A stretch of DNA of 64,000 bases from Dirofilaria immitis (Eukaryota; Nematoda; Chromadorea; Rhabditida; Onchocercidae), in NCBI GenBank assembly GCA_024305405.1, contig JAKNDB010000107.1, forward strand, positions 5,068,501 through 5,132,500, in the 5' to 3' direction. How positions within the stretch are numbered: the first letter of the stretch is position 1; each line of letters opens with the position of its first letter. Below the pieces are notes generated by a model. The model ran no database searches. It saw only the letters and a program-made list of their open reading frames with translations, and was not told the DNA's origin. The translations under genes were made by a program, and so were the position numbers. Below are positions 13,516 through 26,495 of the stretch, in pieces.

Positions 13516-16500
13516 TCAGTGATCAGGCATCAAGACGGACACATGTTCATTTTTAGCATTTACGGCTGGAAGCGAAGCTTGTGCACCAAATTGCTTTTGA
13601 CATAAATGACAACTCCATTCTCCTTCCGGAGCTTGTGGAAGTGGTGGCCGCAAACAATAAAGATGGAAGCCACGATCACAATCATCACAAAACAGTAATT
13701 GATCCTGGAATACATATTCTTCTTAGCATTTATACTTTTTTCTGAAACATAAGAAAATATATGTTTAAATAAAATATATATCAATATGATTTAAAATATG
13801 TTTTACATAGCATTCACTTATAATGAATCTTACAGAAGTTAGAACAACAAAGCTTTATACTAGAGCAAAAAAATCCGAATTAGAATCGAAGAGAAGTAAA
13901 CTAACATCATTATCTGAGAAACCACAAATTGCGCAACTTTTACATTCAATACATTGCCATCCGTATTTACTAGTAGATATAAGCATATTGTCCGTGAACT
14001 TAAGGCAGCTCGGGTGACCTGTAAGTATTTCAAAATATAAAATTTGTACTGACCATGAAGATATTCAAAACATAATATTCACATGTAGTTTGCGATCCAT
14101 TTAATCCACTGATGAGATTTTTGTGCGACAGTATGAAAGATAAAAATAACTCTTTGTTTTTTTAACTGATATCATGAATTTCACATATATAAGATGACCA
14201 AAATCTGGCTTATAAATCAATATCTAGAATATGCATTGCAGTAAATGATATGAATGATGTGACAAGAACATTATACGGTATTTTTATAATATGGTAATAT
14301 GATATGTATGCTGCAACACGGTTACCTGATCTTCCACAATCATGACAGCTAATAAGCTGTTCTGGCTTCATTGTTTTTTGTTTTGATTGCAATCACCCAA
14401 ACATAAATCGCAAACTGTAGACACATCGATGCTCGGCGACAGCACTGAAAAGCACTCATGATGAGCTATCCGCAAGCAAGACAGACAATCCAATTTAAGC
14501 AAGCTGTAATGGGTGCAGCACATATTCCAAACACCGTAATAGCTTTCGCATCTGTTTCACTATTTAGGGACTAATTTTTATTCACGGTGATAGTCTTGGG
14601 CTGGAATACATTTGCCTATCTCCACCTGTGCATCGTCATAAAGATATTGCAATCGATAAGCCAATCTTAAAAATTAAGCAATCTCTGACCTTCTGAGAGT
14701 TTCCAAATTTGAAATGTCTTCAGTTTTCCCGATTTCTTCAAAATACTACGCTTTGTTGTGTTACTGCCGAAAAAAAGCCTCATTGGAGAAAGTTTTTATA
14801 CTTATTAATATATATAAAAAAATACTAATTGGACATCTCCGAAAGCAAATGGATAACAACAAATGTGTGTATCACCGAAAACAAGCATTTTTGATACAGT
14901 TATAGTTTGATAAAGTAAACCCGTTTGAATCGATGTAACGATAAGCTGAGAAAATTCTGGATGCTACCCGAAGATGACAACTACCCAGATGTTTGTATCC
15001 TTCAGCAATAAATAAACTGGTAACCAATAAATCAAAGGAATCAATCAATACGATGTGCTGGCTGGGGCGTTGTTGACGGACTGACATTATCTGCATGTAC
15101 ATGAGCTCGATGGTAGTTTAAACCCGGTCGACTTTTATACTTGGCACCGCATACTGAAAATATATATAGATAAACCACTTAAAATTTAATCCTGTCGAAT
15201 TTGAGAAATTACCGTAGAAAAATATTTCGTAAAATCTGCTGACATATCATTAATATTGTAAATAGAAGTTTTTGATAGAAAAAATGTTTTGAAAGGCTTA
15301 CAATTACAGGAAAAAGGTTTTGGATCCGGCGTAAATGCCTGCGTAGGCGGTACATTGACTGATAAGGTTACAGCATTTTTGCGCCCCCACGACTTCCACC
15401 TGGAGCACCCTCCTTTTACGTTTTTTTCTTCCATCTGACCATTCTTCTTCATCTGAAGCTTCTCCAGGATCTTCTTCGCTTGCTTCTTCTACTTCCATGT
15501 CTACTCCTGATTCCTTCATGATCTATAAAACCTTAATTATCGAAATGTCTTCATCCATTAATCAAAACTAATAGTTAATTGGCTCATATCAACTTCTTTT
15601 AGCAATATAAAAATTTATTATGCCTAATGGACATCTGCTACTAGCCAATACTATAAATTTTTTTCACAAAAAATCTCAATCCTTTGATCGATATAAGTCT
15701 TTTGAAAAAGTCTGCCCACAAATTAAAATGAATAATGTTGAAAATCAATTAAGTTTCTTCTTTTATTATAGAATATTGTATATAAATTGCTGAAATAAAA
15801 CTTACATAGACTTTCCTTTTTCAGTAAAATGATTTTCTAGTGATGAATTGGCCATTGCTGTCAGTGACTGAAAATCAGTTGGATCTGAAAAACAAATACG
15901 GAAGGAATAAAGTCCTTAAGAACACAGATGATGCAATTATTGGGATAATGAAACGAAGTTGAGAATAGTTTTCTCACTAACTAAAAATATCAAAAAATTA
16001 TTTGCAAATCTCTCTTTCTTAAGAATTAATAGAATTTTAAAGAAATATTTTGAAACAAAGAGAAAGAATTGCACGAGCAAATTAACAAAAGGAAAAGAAC
16101 ATGATTCTCATAGTTACCCTGGTTGGCTGAACTGGCTTGATTTATTACATCACTGATTGTTGGATTACATTCTAATATATATTTCATTTCCGTTGCATCT
16201 GATGTTGGCGCAGATTTCCTTTTTTCCAACGCCTACTACCATACGTGCAATACTGTCAAAACAATTTGCATTAGGACAAACAATAATATGAAAGAATTAT
16301 CTATTAAGAAATTGAAAAGCTTGGTCGAAATTGCTAATGAACTATAACTAAAATTATACCACAACGAACACAATATGTAATATAACGATTAAAACAACAA
16401 TACGAATAACTTCAACAATAACAACAACAACGATAACTTCAGCATTGCGACAAATCATAATAACAGTAGTAATATCATAAAAACAAGTGTTATTATTAAC

Positions 16501-17097
16501 AAATAAAGAGAAAAGAGAACTAATCTTGCTGCTTATATTATCTCAGTCTTTATAAATATTATCGGCATTTTTACAACACTAATAACGGCTCCAAAATAAA
16601 TAAAAATTAGTGATTGTTTAATCTGCGTCAATAAGTGCCTTTAATGCACGGATTCTTTCCACCATTATAAAATGGTGCATGAATTTTAACTTACAAAAGA
16701 AGTAAGCAAATAACTCAATTTAAAGAACGAGAATGAGTTTTTAAATTCAATTAACCTCAGGAAATTTAACAGATAATGTAATACTTGGAGTAACAATCTT
16801 CTTTTGGTCATTTAATTATCTGCCGGAAAATATCTGGTTATTTCTTCAAAGAGAACCCAAAAAGCTCATTTAACATTTATTGGTATTTTATTTACAACAA
16901 AACATATAATAAACCTGGGAAGGATTCGATGGCGGATATCGGTTTGATAATTCATAAACAGCATGATGAGACGGATGTTGCGCTATGCCAGTCTGAGGAT
17001 CTAACACTGTGTATCGACCCTTTCGTTCTGTTTCGACCCGACTGTTCCATTTCGAACAATTCTTCATCATTTCTATATATAGCGATTCCGATATCAT
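13516..17097 (-). CDS. dpff-1: DPF/requiem (d4) family double PHD-finger protein, SWI/SNF subunit
   Basis: Homolog of DPF1-3/requiem, the BAF45-type subunit of SWI/SNF remodellers, which reads acetylated histone H3 tails through a tandem PHD finger. Exons (high to low): 17097-16915, 16252-16118, 15884-15806, 15522-15302, 15153-15052, 14414-14326, 14018-13906, 13704-13516; about 371 residues (human DPF2 391). Exon 1 carries the requiem N-domain (LDPQTGIAQ) and exon 2 the RRWKK segment. Exons 3-4 hold an acidic/basic linker, then PDPKPFSC, which opens the Kruppel-type C2H2 finger completed in exon 5 ([14 protein letters not shown]). Exons 6-8 give PHD1 ([22 protein letters not shown]) and PHD2 ([18 protein letters not shown]). 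Five one-base losses in A or G runs of exons 2, 3, 4 (two) and 6 must be allowed to keep frame. Because every exon and Cys/His ligand is conserved, I read these as sequence errors, not pseudogene decay. The start fits the family N-terminus. Confidence 0.93.
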
Positions 17098-18282
17098 CTT
17101 AAACCTTAAAATACTTTTTCATTATACCTTAAGCTAACGGTTTATCTTTTCGGTCTACTTTTTAATATCTATCTCTTCCTTCTATGCTAGAATAATGACC
17201 AATTAGTACCATTTTACATCTGGTTAACTTAATTTAACAAGTAAGCACACACATGCACGCATCCGTAATCTTATCAATCAAAGATCGTTGCCAACCATCA
17301 CTTCCTCGACAATCATCGATTTCTTGGTCAGCAAATTTCACTTGGACGAACCATAAATTTCCTGATAGATGGTTCGGCCCATAAGTTAATTAATATATGC
17401 ATAAAATCTATTTGGCCCTTAACTTAAGCAAAAGGGGGATTAAGTGTTTTCCTTAATTACTATTGTTGATTAAAGATTCTTCTAAAATTCAGCATTTTGG
17501 CGATACATTGCACCAACAAGTTATGCCATACAATTGCATGCGTAATTTATCTTGATGCATTCTTCTTTCTCATAAATAATTCCCAATTAAATAGTAATGA
17601 GAGAAATAAAATTAAGCTTAGTTTTATCCCAGTAAACTTTTATCCGAGTTAAATGGTAATAAGAGAAATAGTTAGGATAATCTTAGTTTTTTGCTCTTAA
17701 TAACAGTTCATTTCAATTAATTCTAAATTTGCATTTTAATTTTTTTATAGCGCTATCTATTAAAGATTGTCTTTGTGTTGTTAAATTTCGATTTGTTCAT
17801 TTATTCTTTGTTTTTTGATTACTAAAATTGCATTTTTTTATTTCCAATAAATTGCAATGAATGAATTTAATTTAATTGTTCACCTAAACAAGATAATTTT
17901 TATTTCATATTGATTTACAGTTCATATTTTTACAAGTAATGGTTTAATTAATTTCATCGTCGATTTAATTAATTTCTTATTAACATAAAATTATTTACTA
18001 TTATAATATGTATTACATGTGAAATCGTAATTATATCTCATGCCATGAGATGAATCTAGAAAAATTTTTATTTTATTTAACAGAAGAAATTCTGATAAGG
18101 ATTAACGTTTTTTGAATTTTTGCAGGAAAAGTATTCCGATGATATTCATGTGAAAATAATTTCTACGTGTTCACGTATTCATTATAATCTCTACATGTTT
18201 AGTTGTGATTCCATACTTTTTAAAAATAAAACGATATTTCTACAAATTATAACGAAATTAGTTGCTGCGAAAAATCGAAACA
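17098..18282. promoter_or_regulatory. Divergent intergenic region between DPF and SURF1
   Basis: About 1.2 kb between the start of the DPF gene (-) and the first candidate exon of SURF1 (+), so it should hold both promoters. An imperfect direct repeat of about 45 bases (AAATAGTAATGAGAGAAATA and AAATGGTAATAAGAGAAATA) lies near 17589 and 17652. Immediately upstream of the DPF start is TTTAAG, a possible trans-splice acceptor. No specific promoter element can be assigned. Confidence 0.4.
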
Positions 18283-21044
18283 ATGAATATTCCACGTGGT
18301 TTCACCAATAAGTTCTTGCAACATTTGGTCGCGGATAGAAGTATTATATGTTTGTTACGTTGTCCCAATCGAAATTCATCAATTTATGATGCAAGTTTGA
18401 TTTATTTATCTTATCAGCAATTTATTATTTTTATTAATTATGACGACTTGTTACTTATCCTCTCGATGTTACGGGCAGGAGAAAGAATTTTATAACAAAG
18501 TACAAAATGAAACTATTTTCAAACTTTATTTAAATTGTTGAAGTAAGATCACTTGTATTAAGAAATGAATTGCATTTGTATCGAAAAATGAGTTATATAT
18601 ATATATAATAATAATAAGTTGTATGTCGAGAAGTGTATTACTTAAATACGTATGTCGAGAAATAAATTTCCCATATTATTAGACAATTAGTCTGATATAT
18701 CGGAAAAATGAAATTGATTAGATATAAATAGAAAGATCAAATATCGGACATTTTAATAAGACTTTCTACTTGGATCATCTCTGATCTAATATCTCTGATT
18801 GCTATGATAAATTTCTAGTCTCCTAGTCTTGTCTTACTGACAATTTTGGCCTATTTGATTTGCTCCTTTTTAATAAATGTAATTAATAGATCAATAAAAA
18901 GCATGTGTTTGCCATTATGCTTAATCTATAAAAGGTAATTGTATCGTAAAGTTAAAATACATATTTTATAAGTAAATTTCAACTGTCATAATTATATTTT
19001 TATTGAAAAATTCTATCTATTGCGAGAACATTAACTCCGTCAGTAATATATTCAAGCATTAATTCCGAGAGGATTGTTCAAGGAAAAGAACTATTGAAAC
19101 AAAAATAATATTGTCCGTTTCAGGTTAATAAGCTCTCAGATGATTCTCAAAAAATGATTCAAAGCTTCTACGGAACCAACATTCCATTTTTGGATTGGTA
19201 CCGGTTTTTTCGCTTTATAATTTTTTCATTTGGATTTTTCTTTTCCTGACTGAAATCAAATTTTTTAAAACTTAGTTTTGTTATGAAGGAAAAAATAAGA
19301 ATGGTGTACGCATTTTTGAAACTTATTTTTGTAAATATGCATGAAAAGAACGAAAAAAAGACTGTTGCAGGCTGCACCATTATTGGCATTTGCTCTTGGT
19401 GCATGGCAATTACAGCGACTGAAATGGAAAACAAATTTATTGAAAACAATAGAAGGCAGGATGAAGCAAGAAGTCGTTCCATTTCCAGATGATAAGTAAT
19501 ACTTCGAAATGTTTTTAAAAGAATTTTATTTTCTTCAGTAAAAACACATTTTGAATAATTTATTATTCTATCTAGTTTCTAAAAGAAGTAAGGAAAAAAC
19601 CTTTTATATTTGCTCATTACCCATAACATAAGTATATAATTGTCCGATGAACGGAAATTTCAAATTTGGTAAACTTCAGCTTATCCTTGTTAGACGATCT
19701 TGAATATGCAAAGGTGCAAGTAACGGGCGAATTTCTTCATGATCGTGAATTTTATGTACAACCGAGGCAACGATTTGATAAAGGTGAATCTCACTTATGT
19801 GATTTTTATGCCATGTAAAAAAGTAAAACTAGCATAAAATTTCAGATGAAATTAAATCGAAAAGTCGACCTCCAGTAAATAATTTTGGAAGTCCTGGTGC
19901 TCAAGTTATTACCCTGTTCAAACTCCATCCATCAGGGTAAATTTCCAAACATAAAACAATTTGTTTTAAATTCAAAAAGGTCCTACTTGTTTAGTCTATA
20001 ATTATACAAATTTAACATCTAATTATCAAGGATATTCAAATTTCAATACTATTTACACTCGACGCTATGATTCAAAATCTGATGCACCATGAAAATTTAG
20101 TTGATTTTAAAAAAATTGGTTGATTTTTTTTTATTGTATTCTGTTAGTTTTGGTTCCCATATTTTTTTGACATAAACTGCGAAAAAAAGTGTAATCCAGC
20201 AACGTTATTCTGGTCAATCGCGGATGGGTTCCTCCGCAAAGGATTACTCCCGAAAGTCGGACTCAAGGACAAGTGCAGGGACAGATCACTTTAATGCAGT
20301 AGTTCGGCATACAGAAAAGGTAAAGTATCGAATACTTTACTGCTCATGATTTAGTCATTCAAATTTCACAGGCTTAATTTATTCTTCATTTTAATTAATC
20401 TATTTAATAGATCCAAGAGGATATTAAAAGTTTCAAGAAAGGAACTATTGCCGCAGACTCACGTGTATGTTTTAGCCAATTACAGGAATAATTGCATTAT
20501 CGACTTGTTTTTTCTTTCATCAAACCATGAAGATGAAATGAATATAATGACCTTATTTGTTTTTGGAAACATTTAACAGAATAAATCTTCTCTTTTCATT
20601 TTTCAATCTGAATGATTTCAGAGGCCTTCTTTCATCCGAAGAAATGATCCTGACAAAGGCCTTTGGTTCTATACTGATATTGGACAAATGGCAGAGAAAT
20701 ATGGCACACTACCAGTTCTTGTTGACGCATGTTATGGTACGGAAATTTAAATTTTCGATAATTACGATATAAAAATATTGAATATTGAAATTTCTAAAGG
20801 AGCTTATATAAAGTGATCCTGACGCAAATTAATTTGTTATTTCAGATTCTTCTATGAAAGGTGGTCCAATCGGAGGCCAAACACGGATAACTCATAGAAA
20901 CGATCACATGATGTATGCTTGTTTTTGGTTAGTTCATGTTATAACCCACTTTGCTATCGTCTGATTTGATGCTTTTTCTTGGTATACGAATTTCCTTTCA
21001 GGTTCTCTATTGGAGCAGCGACTTTGTTCGGATGGTTCCTTTGA
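18283..21044 (+). CDS. SURF1: SURF1, cytochrome c oxidase assembly factor
   Basis: SURF1 (C. elegans sft-1 type) is an inner mitochondrial membrane protein that aids early assembly of complex IV. Exons: 19124-19203, 19371-19495, 19680-19783, 19846-19936, 20200-20319, 20411-20464, 20622-20736, 20846-20927, 21002-21044. Exons 19124 and 19371 join at IFGLVP/AAPLLAFALGAWQ, the first membrane helix, followed by LQRLKWK. The body shows LDDLEYAKVQVTGEF, GAQVITLFKLHPSG, VILVNRGWVPP, GLWFYTDIGQMAEKYG and GGPIGGQTRITHRNDH. The second helix, FSIGAATLFGWFL, ends the protein. Single-base losses are needed in the A run near 19150 and in the TTTAATG segment near 20291. A possible N-terminal exon at 18283-18394 encodes an Arg-rich leader (MNIPRGFTNKFLQHL) suited to mitochondrial import. 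Its phase does not match the next exon, so that exon and the start are tentative; the rest is firm. Confidence 0.9.
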
Positions 21045-22951
21045 AAATTGAGTTACAATGTTGAAGCCTAATTTTTATATTTCGAGATTTTATTGGCTAG
21101 AAACGAAATTTGAACGAAGTACAAGTGCCTTTCTATAGGCCTTCTTTTTAATAATTTTTTTCCAAAACATAATTTTAAAACATTTTCCACCGTTATTTGT
21201 TTAAAGAAAAGCTCTCTTAAGTTGTTTTTGCCGCTTTTTATATTCCTTATGAATCAACGAATTAACTAATCAACTCTAGTTCCATCTTTTGTTACTTTGT
21301 ATTACAAATGTTTGATAAGAAATAGTTGATGATAAATATTTCAAACATAAAATTTGTTTCAGTATTACAGATATGCTTCGATTGATACGTGATTTGTACG
21401 ATTTCTCAGACAGGTCAGACTGATGTTTTCCAAATACTATTGTTCGGATTTTAATCGAAATCCATAAAGTATGGAGCATTTCCTATAAAGAAATAATAAT
21501 AAAAAAAAAAGCAAAAAAGAAATACGAACAAAGAGTGAAAATTAGTCATCATCAAACCCAATGATCCCTATCAAACATTTGAAATTAAAGATCTACATTT
21601 CATTGCTTATTCCTGCAGTAAACCTGGAAGAGAATCAAATATTTCTCATCATTCACACTTCCCTTGTCTTTCGTTATCTGTTGCAAACATTTATTATAAA
21701 ACTGGATTGTCCGTAGCAGCTGTTTCATTTAGATTAATTTCCACCTGTTACCAAAAGTTCTATCAATATATATTTGCCCTTTTAATTGTTCCTCATTATC
21801 ATCTGTTTGTTATCTTCCACGTATGAATCGTATGCCAGAGGAATCCTCATCTTAACCATTATTTGAATTTCCCATTCTTTCAAAATACTGCTGAAATCAT
21901 GTATATGTGATCTGAATTTTGAAATGATACATAATAATAATGAGAAATTTCGAGAATTATATAAAATGATATATGATATGATCAGAAAATCATAAAAATG
22001 CAAAATATTTTCCAAATAGTGAAATAAATTTAATTAAGCTTAACATATGTGAAAATGTAAAGTACAGAAATGAAAGAAAATGTATTATAAGTAATTTTAT
22101 AACCGAAAAAAAAAGGTATAAAATCGAAATCCAATTAATTTGCTTGAGAATGACTTCTGATTTCTAGTTTTCTACTTGAAATTGAAAAAAATGACTTTTC
22201 GCTTCATCAGTAAAAACTACAAATAATCAATTCCAGTAGTGAAATTAGCAAATCTTTGAATATTTTGTTTAAGTTAAATCAAACATTCAAAATAAAGCAA
22301 ACAATTGGTTATGGCACAAATGATGTCATTGCCAATATTAATAGAAAATAAATTCGTTGTATTTTTCGTATTTATAAGTATATTTATTAAAAACAAAGAT
22401 TATTCTCTCAATCGCCGATAATCGCAATGTGTTACATTCTATACATTGTTGTTTTTCAGCTGAAAAAATTCTATGTAAAAAAACAGATAAAAACGCAAGA
22501 TTGTAAGCAAAAATTTCATATATAATCACAGTCACTATAAAAATAGCAATAAAATTGTAAATAAAAATAAAGATCAAATAAAATAATTATTTCAATTATC
22601 ACAGTTTTCAAGCGATTTCTTTCTATTCTTCCGTAAAACTTCAACGAAAAATAAGCACAAACAAGACTGTGCAAAGATATAAATGATGTCGGGTGAAAAT
22701 GAAAAGTAGAACAGTCTTGCAAACATGACTATTTTAATTAATACACCACACTCTTTTTTATTTTATTTTTTCCCTATAATTTCAATTAAAGAAGAGTGTT
22801 CAAAATTTTAAGCGATGATGTTATAATTAGAAAAGGTTGACTAACAGAATAGCATTTGTGCCATAAGCTGTATGATTTCCCAATGATTAGTTCCTCGTTT
22901 GAAGCTTGAAGTGCAGTTATCTCATCATTGAACTCTTAATATGATTTCATC
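21045..22951. other. Intergenic region after SURF1
   Basis: 3' flank of SURF1 followed by AT-rich DNA. ORFs on the reverse strand at 21.3, 21.8 and 22.3-22.7 kb have no recognisable family features or splice context. I see no gene here. Confidence 0.5.
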
Positions 22952-24510
22952 CTAAAATTATTTTCGTACATTTTTAAACATTTACTTTGTTTCTATTTTC
23001 TCAATACAAATAGCATCAAAAAACAGATGAAAATTACTGAAGCGTTGTGTAAATCTGCCATTTTCTGTTCTCTTATAAAATTTAATTTTACAAATACAAA
23101 TTTCTCGAAGATGCTCCACCCTAAATGATTACAAAATGCTATTTGTTGCGAATCGGATAAATAACTGACTTTCCATCAGATGCTAACAGTGTTATGCGAA
23201 AACTATTTGAATGTGTTCACTCTTAGCAATTATCTCAAATTTTCTTTAACTTATATGCAATTCTTCCTGATTGTTCAACATCCATCCTCTCATCCAATAT
23301 ATTCTATTCAGAATGATACTTCAAATGTTTATCTGACATTTTCAAATATTTCCATTTCAATACTTTTTTAATGCTAATATTTACACATTTCGCTGATAAA
23401 TCTTACCACTTCTCATCTAATATTCTCTTTTTTTTTTAAATTTTCCATTTAAATTTTCGACAAACTATTGTAGAAAAGCTTTTAAAATTCTTTTTGCAAT
23501 TCGATAGTTAATAAAAACTTACAGCATTCATGTTTGTGATTCATCCAAGAAACTGTAATTCATGCATTTCTTTTATAAGCATGAATTTCACATAATAATT
23601 TGTATTGGGAAATGTTTAAAAGAGATCTTTATAAATGTGCAAATGATAAATTAGCAGTCATCGGAAAAAAATCTAACGGTTAAAAATTTACAAGTAATTT
23701 GTTGAAATAAGTTTCCCTTTTAGAAAATTTCGAAGCTATACTGTCATCTGAATCATTATTCTTTTCTAATAAAAGCGAACTTTTTCACGATGCTATACAT
23801 CAGATTACACCGTTGTTTAACTCATCCTGTGCAATATATCTTTTAAAATTTATGAAATTTGGAATTTGAATTCCTGTGTTGTTCCAAGCAACTTCATCAT
23901 CACAAAAGTATTTATTGTGTATTTAAGTATTTTTGTATTGGTATCAATGACGACGATTAGTGTTAACCGATCGGAAAGTTTAAAAAAGACTAACCAGTGG
24001 GATTGGCCACTAAATAAGGATGACGGCACGGTAAACGTCATCAACACTGATCAAAAGTTTGAAGTGGATCTTGAAGCCGTTTATTTTGAACCGAAGGAGA
24101 TTGAAGTAAGTTCGATTCCCATAAAATCATCCATCCCTAAATTATCTCTCTCTTGGCCTTCTCTTCGGAATATTTTCTGCACTTAGAAAATCAAGCAATT
24201 TTGTGAAATAAATCAAATTAAAAATTAAAATATAATGATTCAATTCATGAAAATAATTTCATATCTTGTGTTTAGGTTAAAGTAATTGATGATCATCTAG
24301 TTGTCCGCTGCATGCGAGAATCAAAAGGAGGAAAATTCGGTGAGATCAAACGAGAAATCAGCCGAAGTTATAAATTACCTTCAGATGTAGATATCCCAAC
24401 ATTAAAATCGACTCTTACAACCAAAGGTCACCTTATCATTACTGCTGATAAGAAGAAATAAAAATCCCATTGATTACCATCGCTTGTATATTCTCTAAAT
24501 GATAATTTTA
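22952..24510 (+). repeat. Inverted repeat, left arm (HSP-12 gene with its 5' flank)
   Basis: This stretch pairs in inverted orientation with about 30595-32200. From about 22952 to the end of HSP-12 exon 1 (24105) the two arms differ at only a handful of positions by eye, including scattered substitutions and short length changes in T runs. Past 24105 the introns are strongly diverged, the second exons are roughly 90% alike, and the 3' UTRs remain only loosely alignable. Confidence 0.92.
23947..24461 (+). CDS. hsp-12: Small heat-shock protein, HSP-12 type (copy 1)
   Basis: Nematode-type 12-kDa small heat-shock protein, essentially an alpha-crystallin domain with short ends. Exons 23947-24105 and 24276-24461 (GTAAGT donor, TTTAG acceptor, phase 0) give 114 residues. 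Family hallmarks in order: NQWDWPL, VINTDQKFEVDLEAVYF, PKEIEVKV, REISRSYKLPSDVD, STLTTKGHLIITA, then a Lys tail. It resembles C. elegans HSP-12 proteins, whose chaperone activity is limited and which are not classical heat-inducible HSP-16s. The reading frame is open upstream to an ATG at 23866, adding a hydrophobic 27-residue extension. I prefer the start at 23947 because it gives the family's usual N-terminus. A near-identical copy lies inverted at 30641-31203. Confidence 0.9.
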
Positions 24511-26134
24511 AACACAAAAAAACTTCCATAAGTAAGAATTGAAATAACACATTACTTTGTCAGAAATTCTTGAATATATGAGAGATGACATTGTGAACAG
24601 ACATAAGTAAATATAAAAAGCAATAAATAATATATAATTTATAAATGCTTTCCGAATCAGCTATCATCCAACAATTGTTTGTACGATAAAGTAAGCTTGT
24701 ACATATAGCAATACTTTCGTGATAATTCTTATCAATTCAATCCAATTTTATTTTATCATATAATCTTTCGAAATTATTTTTGTATATTATTTTTGTTTGG
24801 AAATTGAATAACACAGTTTATTTTCATTTATATTTCACATGGAAATTCTTTTTAAATAAAATGATTAAAACACTGATTTGAAGTATGTGCCAAAATTTCT
24901 TAAGATTACAAAGTATTGTTTTTTTATATCAAGATGAAAATGAATTTTCGAATTAATATTACAATAAGGATTGGTAATGAGTATCATAATTTTGAACATT
25001 CATACAGATGGCAATAGGAAAATCAAACATTTCTGAAATATCCCGAAAATTTTAATAAAATAATAAATGATAATGGGAAAACATAATAAGGTTCTTCCAA
25101 TTTTTCCTTCAGTTTTATGGAAAAAGCCACCTATTTATTTGTTATAATTGCACCATAATTTTTACGTTCGAAATATTTCCAAATACGATTACTTCTTTAA
25201 ACAAAACTCATTTATTAATCTTCTGCTAAAATAATTTAAAATTAATATAATACTACTAATGACTCAATTCAATCACTTTGACAGCTGAAGTTTCAAATCT
25301 TTTTATTTTTATTATAATGATATCTTCGATTTTTATTAATTGCTTCGTTTATTACCTTATTAAATCGATAAACTGAATTGGAAATACGTTATTTAAAAAT
25401 TGAATCATGAAAAATTAATAAATCAGCAAGAAATTAGGATGAAATATTATTGTTTGTATCAAATGCCAAATAAACACTGAATCTTGACAAAATCAGAGTA
25501 TCGTAATGACTTACTTTCTGAACAATCCATATAAATCACAGAAATCAAAACAATTCTATTCAATATTTCGTTCAAATGATTTCTCTCTGAAAATATTCCT
25601 TTGATCGCAATGCAATTTTGATCACTTGTTTTTCTTGGCTCTATTTCATCAGAATATGCAAGATGATAATTTCATCAATACTGATATAATAATCAGCGAA
25701 AATATAAATTTAATAATATTAAATTTGCTTTTCTATAACATCCTACAATGGTGACATAAAATATCATGACACAGTACTCTTAAATTATTCAATTCTTAAC
25801 AATGTATTCAAATATTTTTGAATTCCAATTAAAATAGATAAAAATTTGGAAGAATCCTTTTGATAAACAAATAAACAAAATAAAGTATCTTAATTGGTGA
25901 ATTAATTCGATTAACTAAGATTAAATGAGTAATCAGGTATATAATGAAATAAATGACAATACTAGATCAATTATTATAATAGAGGATAGCTTCAAATCTA
26001 ATAAAGGATTGATCTAATCAAATTATTCAATTATTTGTTAGAAAAACGGAAATTGAACACAAAGATCAATTCGAAGAAGGAATTAAAAAATTGAAATTAA
26101 CCCGAAAAAGAAATTAAACAGCTCAGAGAAAAAA
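24462..26134. other. Intergenic region between HSP-12 copy 1 and EB1
   Basis: AT-rich DNA with no supported gene. Near its start it holds the HSP-12 polyadenylation signal. Confidence 0.5.
24622..24627 (+). terminator. Polyadenylation signal, HSP-12 copy 1
   Basis: AATAAA about 160 bases after the stop codon, the first such hexamer in the 3' flank. Confidence 0.5.
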
Positions 26135-26345
26135 GTTCGAAATGTCGCGGCTGGTTGTCTTCGATAGTACGGCCCGACCGCGAATTGATCCGTTTAACTA
26201 TGAATAAATGATTCTTCTGAGTGGATGAAGTGTGATTTATTCGTGATCGATTCGGTTACTGTATGTTTAGATTCAGAAGGTCTCCTCTTTGAATAGCGAT
26301 TACAGTGGTCTTGAGCTTGAATTTAACTTTAATAAGTGCTTATTT
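26135..26345 (+). promoter_or_regulatory. GC-richer patch upstream of EB1, likely promoter/5' UTR
   Basis: A stretch markedly richer in G and C than its surroundings (for example CGGCCCGACCGCG near 26171) lies 150-360 bases before the EB1 start. TTTTTAG at 26480-26486, ten bases before the ATG, could serve as a trans-splice acceptor. The promoter role is inferred from position and composition only. Confidence 0.35.
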
Positions 26346-26495
26346 TGGGAGTTAGAACTTGAAATTGATAATTTAATATTGAGCTGTGCTTAATTTGATT
26401 ACAAATTTTACATAATTCATAACATTTCGTATTCTGCCTATTTCATGTCGCAATAAATTACTTTTTATATAATTGCACATTTTTAGTTATTTGCA

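Noticed and set aside
23180..23371. 63-codon ORF identical to one at 31779-31970 on the opposite strand
   Set aside because: Perfect identity only reflects the near-identical inverted arms, including clearly non-coding DNA; no splice or family support.
24111..24121. GTTCGATTCCC resembling a tRNA B-box
   Set aside because: Lies in the HSP-12 intron with no A-box or cloverleaf around it.
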